DNA from: JAIVJM01 sp963816985
GTDB taxonomy: Bacteria > Acidobacteriota > Blastocatellia > Pyrinomonadales > Pyrinomonadaceae
Direction of reading: 5' to 3'
Assembly (NCBI GenBank): GCA_963816985.1
Contig: CAWFMF010000004.1
Coordinates: forward strand, 1,488,001 to 1,552,000
Length of the DNA: 64,000 nucleotides
Positions 1-8,000 of the stretch are shown one piece after another. Each line of letters opens with the position of its first letter. Position 1 is the first letter of the stretch. Below the pieces are notes generated by a model, which made no database searches, was not told the origin of the DNA, and saw only the letters and a program-made list of their open reading frames with translations. A program made the position numbers and the translations under genes.

Positions 1-853
1 TGTCTTCGAGCCGCACGCGGTGATACGCATCGCACGTCGCGCCGTAGCCCGTAATCTCCGCATAGATGCGTGCGCCGCGCGCACTCGCACGCTCGTACTC
101 TTCGAGCACGTAGACCCAGGAGCCTTCGCCCAACACCATCCCGGAACGGTCGCGCGAGAAGGGACGAGAGGCGCGCGCGGGCTCCTCGTTCCAGTCTTCG
201 GTGAGCACCTTCATCAAACAAAAACCCGCGAGGATGCCCGGCGCGAGCGGCGCGTCAGACCCGCCCGCGAGCATCGCGTCCTGTCGGCCCGCGCGGATGT
301 GTTCGGCGGCGTAGCCGATGGCGTCGGTCGAGCTGGTGCAGCCCGTCGAGATGACGTGCGAGAGGCCGCGCAGGCTGAAGGCCATCGAGAGTTCGGAGGA
401 GAGGCCGCCGTGCGTCGAGGAAGGGATGGTGTAGATGCTCGCGTTGCCCGGCTCGTCCGTGTAGAGGTACTTGTACTGGTGCTCGGTGAAGGCGAGGCCG
501 CCGCCGCCCGTCCCTAAGACGACGCCGAAGGCGCGCTGCTCTTCAAGCGAGAAGTCCGAAGGCTGAAGCCCCGCGTCCGACATCGCCTCGCGCGCCGAGG
601 CTAAGGCGAGCGGGACGGTGCGCGCGACGTGCCGGCGGTCTTTCGGCTTCAACTCCGCCTCCCAGTCGAAGCCCCGCGCCGCCGCCGCGATGCGGACTGG
701 GGAGTTTGAAACGTCGAAGCCCTCGATGCGCCGCACGCCGCTCTCGCCCTGCGTCAACGCACGCCAGAAAGCCTCGCGTCCGACCCCGACGGGCGTCACG
801 CAACCGAGTCCCGTAATGACCACGCGGCGCGGCTGCCTCAAACGTCTCGGCAT
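1..853 (-). CDS. Beta-ketoacyl synthase (FabF/KS-alpha-like), 3' end outside window
   Basis: Partial: 284 codons are readable from ATG at 853, and the C-terminal part lies left of base 1. Ketosynthases of this fold condense malonyl-ACP with an acyl chain in fatty-acid or polyketide synthesis. Visible features are the N-terminal VVITGLGCVTPVG strand typical of FabF-type enzymes and the nucleophilic Cys172 in STGCTSSTDAIGYA; the catalytic His pair would lie beyond the edge. The active-site context STGCTS is closer to KS-alpha subunits of aromatic type II polyketide systems than to housekeeping FabF, so no gene symbol is given. It lies 77 bases downstream of the VanZ-like gene on the same strand. 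The family is certain; the pathway is not. Confidence 0.88.
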   Translation of the reverse strand, partial: MPRRLRQPRRVVITGLGCVTPVGVGREAFWRALTQGESGVRRIEGFDVSNSPVRIAAAARGFDWEAELKPKDRRHVARTVPLALASAREAMSDAGLQPSDFSLEEQRAFGVVLGTGGGGLAFTEHQYKYLYTDEPGNASIYTIPSSTHGGLSSELSMAFSLRGLSHVISTGCTSSTDAIGYAAEHIRAGRQDAMLAGGSDAPLAPGILAGFCLMKVLTEDWNEEPARASRPFSRDRSGMVLGEGSWVYVLEEYERASARGARIYAEITGYGATCDAYHRVRLED

Positions 854-930
854 AAAATCTCGTCCTGTGCCCGGCGTTCAGTTTAGCTTTCGGAGACGCC
901 GTAAGCATACCACGCCACGGGCCGGACAAT

Positions 931-1470
931 TCATCGCCCGAAGCGACTCCGGCGACCCCGCCGCGCCCGCCACAACGCGACGACCAGAAGCGCGCACGCG
1001 CCGCCCGTGATGTCTATGAGGCTGTCGTAAATCGTCCCCGTCCGCGTCGCGACGAACGACTGATGATATTCATCAAGCAACGCGCACGACGCGACGAGCG
1101 CGAGTGAGGCGAGCCACCAGCGCCTTCGTAAACCCGCCCCCGGCGAAGAGAGGAACGCGCGCGCGGCGAGCAACGCGAGGATTGCATACTCCGTGAAGTG
1201 CGCGGCCTTGCGGACGAAGAAGTGGACTTGCAGCAGCGACGCCTCGGTGATGTCGGGGATGAGCCACAGCAGCAGCGGGCGGATGATGCGCGAAGTGTTC
1301 GGGGCCGAGAGGTTCCCCGTCGAGGCGAAGAAGATAATTCCGACCCACAACACTAAGGGGCCGTAGCGCCAGAGCCTTGAGCGCGACGACGGCGCGACCT
1401 CCTTCGACGGCCTCTGTCGCCGGAACCCCTTCGTCTTCTTCCCGCCGCGCGCGGTCTTTCGAGTCGGCAT
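931..1470 (-). CDS. VanZ-like family membrane protein
   Basis: 179 residues. A basic, Lys/Arg-rich N-terminal tail (about 1-35) precedes about four hydrophobic segments. The stretch RKAAHFTEYAILALL and the later DEYHQSFVATRTGTIYDSLID match the VanZ-like family signature (His/Glu in a membrane helix, then DExHQ..xxR..xxxDxxxN/D). Family members are small integral membrane proteins of uncertain biochemical role; the name comes from teicoplanin resistance, but most homologues are not resistance genes. It starts 74 bases downstream of atpG and may be co-transcribed with the ATP synthase genes. Nothing suggests a link to ATP synthesis. Confidence 0.85.
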   Translation of the reverse strand: MPTRKTARGGKKTKGFRRQRPSKEVAPSSRSRLWRYGPLVLWVGIIFFASTGNLSAPNTSRIIRPLLLWLIPDITEASLLQVHFFVRKAAHFTEYAILALLAARAFLSSPGAGLRRRWWLASLALVASCALLDEYHQSFVATRTGTIYDSLIDITGGACALLVVALWRARRGRRSRFGR

Positions 1471-1544
1471 AAAAACAAAGGAGGGAAGCGGCTCTTCGCG
1501 CGGCTTCCCTCCCCTTCTCTCTCTTCGGTCTACGGCTCGTGCGG

Positions 1545-2444
1545 CTACTGCGCCGCCGCCGCGCCCGAAACGATTTCGATGATCTCTCGCGTGATGCTCG
1601 CCTGCCGGATGCGGTTCATGTTGAGCGTCAGAGAGCTGATGAGTTCGCCCGCGTTCTTCGACGCCGAATCCATCGCCGCCATCCGCGCGCCCTGCTCGGA
1701 CGCCACCGATTCGAGCAGCGCGCGGTAAATTTGCGTCTCGACGAGGCGCGGCAGGAGTTGACTGAAAATCTCCGCGGGCGGCTGCTCGTAGATGTACTCG
1801 ACGAAAGTCTGCGGGCGGTTCGGATCGGTCGCGGCGGTCTCTTCGCCCTCGTCCTCCGTGCGCGAGACGGGGAGAAGCTGCTCGACGACGACGCGCTGCG
1901 AGATGGCCGAGCGGAACTCGTTGAAGATGACGAAGACCTTATCGAGCCCTTCGTCTTCCGTGAAGCGGCGCATGACATCGCGCGCCACTTCGAGCGATTC
2001 GGCGTACTCGATGCGCCCCTTGCCGGTGAGGCCGACGTACTCGCCGACGATGTTGATGTCGCGGCGGCGGAAGAAGTCTCGACCCTTGCGACCGACGGCC
2101 AGCAGCTCGACCGTCGCGCCCGCGTGCTCGCGGATGAAGGCCTGCGCGGCCTTGATGATGTTCGCGTTGAAAGCCCCGGCCAGTCCCTTGTCGGCGGTCA
2201 CGAGGACGAGCAGGTAACGCTCGTCGCCGCGCGCGTCGAGCAGCGGATGACTGAAACTCTCGTCGGTGTGCGAGGCGAGCCCCGTCAACACCTCCGCCAT
2301 CTTCGTGGCGAACGGACGCGCCGACACCGCACGCTCCTGCGCGCGCTTCAGCTTCGCCGCCGAGACCATCTTCATGGCCTTCGTAATCTGCTGCGTGTTC
2401 TTGACCGACTTGATACGGCGTCGGAGGTCTAAGAGGTTTGCCAT
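1545..2444 (-). CDS. atpG: F-type ATP synthase gamma subunit
   Basis: 299 residues, a normal length for the central-stalk gamma subunit that rotates inside the alpha3-beta3 head and couples proton flow to ATP synthesis. The N-terminal helix starts MANLLDLRRRIKSVKNTQQITKAMKMVSAAKL, shown here only as its well-known pattern RRRIKSVKNTQQITKAM, and the C-terminal helix carries LNMNRIRQASITREIIEI; both are the paired coiled-coil helices that define the family. A run of acidic residues and DPNRP near residues 210-225 is a modest insertion. It is the last atp gene of this operon and is separated from atpA by a fold-back repeat element. Confidence 0.97.
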   Translation of the reverse strand: MANLLDLRRRIKSVKNTQQITKAMKMVSAAKLKRAQERAVSARPFATKMAEVLTGLASHTDESFSHPLLDARGDERYLLVLVTADKGLAGAFNANIIKAAQAFIREHAGATVELLAVGRKGRDFFRRRDINIVGEYVGLTGKGRIEYAESLEVARDVMRRFTEDEGLDKVFVIFNEFRSAISQRVVVEQLLPVSRTEDEGEETAATDPNRPQTFVEYIYEQPPAEIFSQLLPRLVETQIYRALLESVASEQGARMAAMDSASKNAGELISSLTLNMNRIRQASITREIIEIVSGAAAAQ

Positions 2445-2447
2445 GAC

Positions 2448-2532
2448 TTCAAAAGTTCAAGGTTCAAAGTTCAAGGTTCAAAGTTTGAAAGTCTCTTCTT
2501 CGACTTTGAACTTTGAACCTTGAACCTTGAAC
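2448..2532. repeat. Heptad fold-back element A (atpA-atpG gap)
   Basis: Left arm 2448-2488 is a run of 7-base units TTCAAAG/TTCAAGG; right arm 2495-2532 is its reverse complement (CTTTGAA/CCTTGAA). The centre is short. It occupies almost the whole 93-base gap between the atpA stop and the atpG start, so the operon mRNA must carry the hairpin. It shares heptamers with elements D, E, G and N. Confidence 0.9.
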
Positions 2533-2537
2533 TAACA

Positions 2538-4115
2538 TTAGGATGCTTCCGCCGCGATGGCCTTCGTCGGGTCAACCGGCGGGTCGGGCTGCGGGTTGAA
2601 GGCCCGCTCCTGCCACGTCGCCTTGAAATCGCTGACCACCTGCTTGAGTTCGCCCTTCAGGGTGTCGTCGAGCGCCTTCTTCTCGCGAATGGTATTGAGG
2701 ACGCCGGGGTGCGACGTTTCGACGAAGCGCGTGAAGTCGGTCTCGAAGTCGCGCACGCGCTCGACGGGGATGTCGTCGAGGTGTCCGCCCGTCGCCGCCC
2801 AGATGATGAGCACCTGCTTCTCGACATCCATCGGCTTGTACTGCGGCTGCTTGAGCATCTCGACGAGACGCTGGCCGCGCGCGAGCTGCGCCTGCGTCTG
2901 CTTGTCGAGGTCGGAGCCGAACTGCGCGAAGGCCGCCAGCTCGCGGTACTGCGCGAGGTCGAGACGGAGCGTGCCCGCGATCTGCTTCATCGCCTTCGTC
3001 TGCGCCGACCCGCCCACGCGCGAGACGGAGTTGCCGACGTTGATGGCCGGGCGGATGCCGCTGTTAAAGAGGTCGGCTTCGAGGAAAATCTGCCCGTCCG
3101 TAATCGAGATGACGTTCGTCGGGATGTAGGCCGAGATGTCGCCCGCCTGCGTCTCGATGATCGGAAGCGAAGTGAGCGAGCCGCCGCCCTTCGAGTCCGA
3201 GAGTTTCGCCGCGCGCTCCAACAGGCGCGAGTGCAAATAGAAAACGTCGCCCGGATAAGCCTCGCGGCCCGGAGGCCGTCGGAGCAGCAGAGAGATTTCT
3301 CGATAAGCCGCGGCGTGCTTCGAGAGGTCGTCGTAGACCGTCAAAACGTGGCGGCCCGAATCGCGGAAGAATTCGCCGATGGCCGCGCCCGCATACGGCG
3401 CGAGGTACTGCATCGCCGCCGGGTCGGAGGCCGAGGCGTTGACGACGATGGAGTAGCTCATCGCGTCGAACTCCTGCAAGGTCTTGATGACCTGCGCCAC
3501 GGTCGAAGCCTTCTGACCGATGGCGACGTAGATGCAGATGACGTCCTTGCCCTTCTGGTTGAGAATCGCGTCGAGCGCGACGGCAGTCTTGCCCGTCTGC
3601 CGGTCGCCGATAATCAGCTCGCGCTGCCCGCGACCGATGGGCACCATCGAGTCAATCGCCTTCAGGCCCGTCTGCAAAGGCTCCTTCACCGGCTGGCGGT
3701 CAACCACGCCGGGCGCGATGCGCTCCAGAGCGTTGTAGGTGTCGGCCACAATCGGCCCGCGCTCGTCCACGGGGACGCCGAGCGCGTTGACGACGCGACC
3801 GATGAGCGCCTCGCCTACGGGGAGGCTCATGATGCGCCCCGTGCGCTTCACCGTGTCGCCCTCTTTGACCGCCTGAAACTCGCCGAAGAGGACGACGCCA
3901 ACCTTGTCTTCTTCCAAGTTCAAGGCGAGCCCGCGCACGTCGTGCGGGAACTCAAGGAGTTCGCCCGCCATCACCTTTTCGAGGCCGTGAACTTCGGCGA
4001 TGCCGTCGCCGACCTTAATCACCGTGCCGACTTCCGTCACGGTCACGCCAGTCTCGAAGTTCTCTATCTGCTGGCGGATAATCTCGCTGATCTCGTTGGC
4101 TCTGATTGCTTCCAT
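2538..4115 (-). CDS. atpA: F-type ATP synthase alpha subunit
   Basis: 525 residues, with the usual alpha-subunit layout. An N-terminal beta-barrel is followed by the nucleotide-binding domain with P-loop GDRQTGKTAVALD (residues about 169-181), then the SYSIVVNASASDPA region and the helical C-terminal domain. Alpha subunits bind nucleotide at the non-catalytic sites of the F1 head. It starts 29 bases after atpH. A 17-residue tail ending in PTKAIAAEAS is slightly longer than in many homologues. The partner beta subunit gene is not in this window. Confidence 0.98.
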   Translation of the reverse strand: MEAIRANEISEIIRQQIENFETGVTVTEVGTVIKVGDGIAEVHGLEKVMAGELLEFPHDVRGLALNLEEDKVGVVLFGEFQAVKEGDTVKRTGRIMSLPVGEALIGRVVNALGVPVDERGPIVADTYNALERIAPGVVDRQPVKEPLQTGLKAIDSMVPIGRGQRELIIGDRQTGKTAVALDAILNQKGKDVICIYVAIGQKASTVAQVIKTLQEFDAMSYSIVVNASASDPAAMQYLAPYAGAAIGEFFRDSGRHVLTVYDDLSKHAAAYREISLLLRRPPGREAYPGDVFYLHSRLLERAAKLSDSKGGGSLTSLPIIETQAGDISAYIPTNVISITDGQIFLEADLFNSGIRPAINVGNSVSRVGGSAQTKAMKQIAGTLRLDLAQYRELAAFAQFGSDLDKQTQAQLARGQRLVEMLKQPQYKPMDVEKQVLIIWAATGGHLDDIPVERVRDFETDFTRFVETSHPGVLNTIREKKALDDTLKGELKQVVSDFKATWQERAFNPQPDPPVDPTKAIAAEAS

Positions 4116-4144
4116 AATGTTTTTAACCCGTCGTCAATTGAGAC

Positions 4145-4690
4145 TTACTGCTGCCCTATCATCTTCTGCTTGACCTGCTGTAACTGCCCGCGCACAGAGC
4201 CGTCATAAACGGTCGAGCCGATGCGCGTCACGACGCCGCCGATCAACTCTTCGTCCACGTCGAATTCGAGCCGCACACGGCTGCCCGTCATCGCGCCGAG
4301 TTTCGCGCGCAGACTCTCCTGCTCCTGCGAACCCACGGGCCGCGCGGTCGTCACCTGCGCCGTCACGACTCCCGAACGGCGGTCGAGTTCCTGCACGAAG
4401 TACTTGTTGATTTCGCTGAGGTCGGCGAGCCGGTGATTCTGCAAGAGGACGCGGATGAAGTTCGCCGTCGTGGGCCGCACGCGCGTGCGCTCGATGAGGG
4501 CGTTCGCGACGCGCTGCTTCTGCTCGTAAGGGATGGTCGGGTGGCGGAAGACGTCGAGCAGTTGCGCGTTCGTCCGCATCATCTCTTCCCAGGCCGACAA
4601 CTCCTCCCGGACTTCCTGTGCGTCGCCGCGCGTGGTCACAACGTCTGCCAGCGCCACCGCATAACGCCGCGCAATGGTCTGCAAGCTCAA
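4145..4690 (-). CDS. atpH: F-type ATP synthase delta subunit (OSCP)
   Basis: 181 residues, of the normal length for the delta subunit that ties the peripheral stalk to the top of F1. The N-terminal helical domain begins SLQTIARRYAVALADV, and the C-terminal part has the conserved LIGGVVTRIGSTVYDGSVRG pattern. The start codon is TTG at 4690, and its first bases overlap the atpF stop (TTGA arrangement), so translation is probably coupled to atpF. It sits in the order b', b, delta, alpha, gamma. Confidence 0.96.
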   Translation of the reverse strand: MSLQTIARRYAVALADVVTTRGDAQEVREELSAWEEMMRTNAQLLDVFRHPTIPYEQKQRVANALIERTRVRPTTANFIRVLLQNHRLADLSEINKYFVQELDRRSGVVTAQVTTARPVGSQEQESLRAKLGAMTGSRVRLEFDVDEELIGGVVTRIGSTVYDGSVRGQLQQVKQKMIGQQ

Positions 4691-5232
4691 CGCTTGATCC
4701 CTCCCAGTTCCTCGACGTACTCGTTAATCAAACGCTTGTCGTCTTCGGGCCGAATGTCCGCGCGAATCATCTCCTCGGCCAGCCGGACGCTCTGCTCGGC
4801 GGCGTAGGCCCGAAGCTCCGCGCGCGCCGCCTTCGACGCACTTTCAATCTCGCGTTGTGCCTGCTCGCGCAGCTTACGGATGTCGGCCTCGGTCGCCCGC
4901 TCGATGCGCGCGCGCTCCTCCGCGGCTTCCTTCTGCGCCTGCGCGCGGATGGCCTCGACTTCGGCGTCGAGGCCCGAAAGACGCCCTTCGACCTCTTCCA
5001 ACTTCGCGAGCGCGGCGTCCCGCTCTTCTTGCGCGCGCATCAACTCTTGACGAATCCCCTCGCGGCGCGCGCGGAAGGCTTCGGCGAGAGGGCGTCGTAG
5101 TAGAAAGTACAACGCGCCGACGAACAGAAGGAGGTTGATGACCTTGGCCAGCGTGCTCAACGGCAAAAACGCCTGCCATCCGGCCCCTTCAAACGCCGAC
5201 AGCATAATTGTGTGTGTTAAAACCAACAGCAT
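4687..5232 (-). CDS. atpF: F-type ATP synthase b subunit
   Basis: 181 residues. One hydrophobic segment lies at about residues 22-45 (TLAKVINLLLFVGALYFLL), followed by a long, highly charged helix rich in Glu, Arg and Ala. This is the plan of the peripheral-stalk b subunit, which anchors delta and alpha to the membrane. Met10 (position 5205) is an alternative start. It is the second of two b-type genes; the upstream neighbour is b'. Confidence 0.93.
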   Translation of the reverse strand: MLLVLTHTIMLSAFEGAGWQAFLPLSTLAKVINLLLFVGALYFLLRRPLAEAFRARREGIRQELMRAQEERDAALAKLEEVEGRLSGLDAEVEAIRAQAQKEAAEERARIERATEADIRKLREQAQREIESASKAARAELRAYAAEQSVRLAEEMIRADIRPEDDKRLINEYVEELGGIKR

Positions 5233-5281
5233 AATCGTCGCCGGAAACCTTCAATCACCGTTGCCCGCTCGATGAAATCTC

Positions 5282-5776
5282 TCACACGGAGCGACCAAGA
5301 ATCTGTGCGCTGACGACCGAGGCCACGCGCCTCGCTTCATCCCCCAGAGTCGCCCGCGCCTCAACCACCTGCGCTTGAATCTCTCTCTTCTGCCCTTCCA
5401 ATAACTCGCCGACCTCTTGTTTCACCACACCAATTTTTTGCTGCCTCTCGCCCGTCGCTTCCGCCTGTTGCTGTTCGAGCAGCCGATAACTCTCCGCGCG
5501 CGTCTCTCGGAGCGTCTTTTCGTAGCGCGTCACACTCTCTTCGACCTTCTGTAAAACCCCGCGCGCCTCGCCGGAACGGCCCACCGTTCGATGCTCACGC
5601 TCTGCAAGGACGCGATTTACCGGCCTGAACAGAGTCCTGTTCAGGATGAAGATCATCACCAAAATAATCGCGATATGAAGAAAAAGCGTACCGTCTGGTA
5701 CGAGTTGGATGGATTCAGCAAAGGCCAGAAAGGGCATGAGAGTCTGCACGTATGCCGGGCAACAGGGACCAGGCAT
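5282..5776 (-). CDS. atpF': F-type ATP synthase b' subunit
   Basis: 164 residues, again one membrane segment (LFLHIAIILVMIFILNRTLF) followed by a charged helical tail. FRPVNRVLAER just after the membrane segment is typical of b and b' subunits. Two different b-type subunits forming a heterodimeric stalk are known from cyanobacteria, chloroplasts and several other phyla. Met14 at 5737 is an alternative start, since the first 13 residues contain three cysteines or prolines and precede no obvious ribosome-binding site. It is first in this partial operon; a and c subunit genes do not precede it. Confidence 0.88.
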   Translation of the reverse strand: MPGPCCPAYVQTLMPFLAFAESIQLVPDGTLFLHIAIILVMIFILNRTLFRPVNRVLAEREHRTVGRSGEARGVLQKVEESVTRYEKTLRETRAESYRLLEQQQAEATGERQQKIGVVKQEVGELLEGQKREIQAQVVEARATLGDEARRVASVVSAQILGRSV

Positions 5777-5946
5777 TGAAGTTAATGGAATTGCTGCTAT
5801 TGCTTAAAGCTGAAGAGTCTAACATTTGGTTTTACGGGGCGTCAAGGCGCTGGACGCTCCGAAAGGCAACTAATCATACACAGGTAAGAAGTTACTGACT
5901 TTGTATGAGGGCCAAGGCGGATGTCTTTGCAAATATAATGACTTGT

Positions 5947-6120
5947 TTATCTCGACGAATTCTCGCTCGTCTTTCGCCTTCCCTTCCAACGCGCTTCTGC
6001 CGCCTTTTTAGCAATCCCCTGACGTTCTTCAGGAGATAATTTTTCCGCGCGCGCCTTCCCGCCCTTTAGCCCTCCGAGTCGCCCGGCGTACTTCGGTGTC
6101 AGTTTCGGCCCCGGCTTCAT
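5947..6120 (-). CDS. Small basic KGG-type protein
   Basis: A 57-residue reading frame, ATG at 6120 to TAA at 5947. The protein is strongly basic, with GRLGGLKGGKARAEKLS followed by PEERQGIAKKAAEARWKG. The Gly-Gly-rich start and the SPEER..IA.KAA.ARW pattern resemble small uncharacterised proteins seen in many bacteria. Function is unknown; basic composition and a helix-forming second half allow nucleic-acid binding but do not prove it. It lies alone between parB and the atp genes. Confidence 0.6.
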   Translation of the reverse strand: MKPGPKLTPKYAGRLGGLKGGKARAEKLSPEERQGIAKKAAEARWKGRRKTSENSSR

Positions 6121-6197
6121 ACCTTATACACTATAACGCTCAAGCATTAAGTCAACTTATTTCTTAACTTACTCCTCAAACAAGAATCTATTTACGG

Positions 6198-7076
6198 TTA
6201 CGAAAAATTATCCTGCCCGCCCATTATCAAATCGTAGACTCGGCTCAGGTCATTCTGGTCAAAAAACTCTATCTCGATTTTCCCGCTCCCATTCGTCTGA
6301 TCCATGACGATTCGGACTTTCGAGCTGAGTTTCCTTCGCAGTTTATTCTCAGCCGCTTTAACGTTAGCATCCTCTTTGACTGCAACAGTTACATTCGATA
6401 AAGCGGTGCTTTCCTTATTGATTAGACGCTTAATGGTGCGTTCGGTTTCGCGTACAGAAAGCCCGTGCTCGGTGACGTTTTTAGCGACTTTCCTTTGTAT
6501 CTCAGGATCATCAATCCCCAGTAAGGCCCGCGCATGCCCCATCGAGAGCTTGTCGCGCTCCACAAGCTGCTGAATATCTTCCGGTAAACGTAAGAGTCTT
6601 AAGTAGTTAGTGATAAAAGTTCGATCTCTTCCGACTCTCTGCGCAACCATCTCCTGCGTCAAACCGAGTGTCTCAATCAATCTTTTATAAGCGTGCGCCT
6701 CTTCGATAGCATTCAACTCCTGCCGCTGAATGTTCTCGATTAAAGCTAATTCAAGAATCTTATCTTCAGGGATTTCACGGACAACACACGGCACGCGTAA
6801 CAGCCCGGCGCGTTGCGCGGCCCGCCATCTTCTTTCTCCGGCGACGAGTTGAAAGCGCTCCCCGTTCTGCCTCCGAACGAGCAAAGGTTGGATGATGCCG
6901 TTTGATTTAATGGACTGGGCTAGTTCTTCAAGACGCTCTTCGTCGAAGTTGGTGCGTGGCTGGAGAGTGTTTGGTTCAATCAGGTCAATATCTATCTCAA
7001 TCATTTCCTCATTGGCTATCGAGGGTCTGTCCGACAGCAGCGCGCTCAATCCCCGACCGAGAACTCTTCTTGTCAT
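6198..7076 (-). CDS. parB: Chromosome partitioning protein ParB
   Basis: 292 residues. ParB is a CTP-dependent clamp that loads at parS and spreads along DNA to organise the origin region. N-terminal RRVLGRGLSALL is the usual ParA-stimulating tail. The ParB/Srx domain has LQPRTNFDEERLEELAQSI, the CTP-binding GERRWRAAQRAG and the ENIQRQELNAIEEA motif. A helix-turn-helix follows (LTQEMVAQRVGRDRTFITNYLRLL), and then a C-terminal dimerisation region. Its start overlaps the 3' end of parA by 68 bases. Two parS-like sites lie just upstream of parA. Confidence 0.97.
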   Translation of the reverse strand: MTRRVLGRGLSALLSDRPSIANEEMIEIDIDLIEPNTLQPRTNFDEERLEELAQSIKSNGIIQPLLVRRQNGERFQLVAGERRWRAAQRAGLLRVPCVVREIPEDKILELALIENIQRQELNAIEEAHAYKRLIETLGLTQEMVAQRVGRDRTFITNYLRLLRLPEDIQQLVERDKLSMGHARALLGIDDPEIQRKVAKNVTEHGLSVRETERTIKRLINKESTALSNVTVAVKEDANVKAAENKLRRKLSSKVRIVMDQTNGSGKIEIEFFDQNDLSRVYDLIMGGQDNFS

Positions 7077-7830
7077 GAGCCATTATCTCCTTTGCTAGCT
7101 GAAGATAGCTTTCAGCACCACGTGACCGTATGTCATAAAGAATTATCGGCTTACCATAGCTCGGAGCCTCCGCCAGACGGACGTTTCGCGGTATCACCGC
7201 TTCGAATACTTGACGGCCATAGAAATCCCTCAAATCAGCGGCCACCGCCGCCGAGAGATTAGTACGCTCGTCAAACATCGTCAGCAGCAAACCTTCAATC
7301 GTGAGGTCTGGGTTCAGTGAGCGCCGAATTCGGGCGAGAGTGTCAAATAATTCCGTCACGCCTTCGAGGGCGTAATATTCACACTGGATTGGAACCAGGA
7401 GCGAGTCAGCCGCAGTGAGGGCGTTTAAAGTCAGGTGGCCGAGGGAAGGGGGACAATCAATAATAATGAAATCAAAATCTGCCTGAATATTCGTGAGAGA
7501 GTCCTTTAACTTAAATTCTCGTCGCTCTGAATCAACCAGCTCAATCTCAGCGCCGATCAGGTTTTTGTCGGAAGGGAGGATTTTTAAAAGAGGGATTTCC
7601 GTATCCTTAATAACATTCTGCACGGGTTCATTTAAAATCAGCGTGTGATACAAACTACGCCTTAAAGAACCTCTCTGGATGCCCACCCCTGAAGTTGCGT
7701 TCGCCTGCGGGTCCATGTCTATTAATAAGACCCGCATTTCGGCGACCGCAAGCGCTGCGGCGAGATTGACGGATGTCGTAGTTTTGCCTACTCCACCCTT
7801 TTGATTAGTCACCGCGATAATCTTCGCCAT
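7009..7830 (-). CDS. parA: Chromosome partitioning ATPase ParA (Soj)
   Basis: 273 residues. The deviant Walker A motif KGGVGKTTTSVNLAA is at residues 11-25, with Walker B-like FIIIDCPPSLG near 120. There is no N-terminal helix-turn-helix, as in chromosomal Soj-type ParA rather than plasmid type Ia proteins. ParA binds DNA nonspecifically when ATP-bound and forms the gradient that moves ParB-parS complexes. A good ribosome-binding site, AAAGGA, lies about 6 bases before ATG 7830. The last 22 codons overlap parB in another frame. Confidence 0.97.
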   Translation of the reverse strand: MAKIIAVTNQKGGVGKTTTSVNLAAALAVAEMRVLLIDMDPQANATSGVGIQRGSLRRSLYHTLILNEPVQNVIKDTEIPLLKILPSDKNLIGAEIELVDSERREFKLKDSLTNIQADFDFIIIDCPPSLGHLTLNALTAADSLLVPIQCEYYALEGVTELFDTLARIRRSLNPDLTIEGLLLTMFDERTNLSAAVAADLRDFYGRQVFEAVIPRNVRLAEAPSYGKPIILYDIRSRGAESYLQLAKEIMAHDKKSSRSGIERAAVGQTLDSQ

Positions 7831-7952
7831 TTTCGATCCTTTATTTCGCGGTCTGAAGTGAACGTCGGTAAATTAGCACAATTGGCCTACCGACGCCATA
7901 CAGTTTTCAGCTTTGGAGGTGAGAAGAGGCCGTGGGAAACGCGCTTCCGTGA

Positions 7953-7968
7953 TGTTTCACGTGCCACA
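7953..7968 (+). promoter_or_regulatory. parS-like site 1
   Basis: TGTTTCACGTGCCACA matches 14 of 16 bases of the consensus parS TGTTTCACGTGAAACA. It lies between mnmG and parA, and is expected to load ParB. Confidence 0.75.
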
Positions 7969-7977
7969 CTCTCTGAA

Positions 7978-7993
7978 TGTGACACGTGAAACA
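7978..7993 (-). promoter_or_regulatory. parS-like site 2
   Basis: TGTGACACGTGAAACA matches 14 of 16 parS bases. It is an inverted copy of site 1, the mismatches falling in opposite halves, with 9 bases between the two sites. It ends 7 bases before the mnmG stop codon. Confidence 0.75.
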
Positions 7994-8000
7994 TGAAAAT

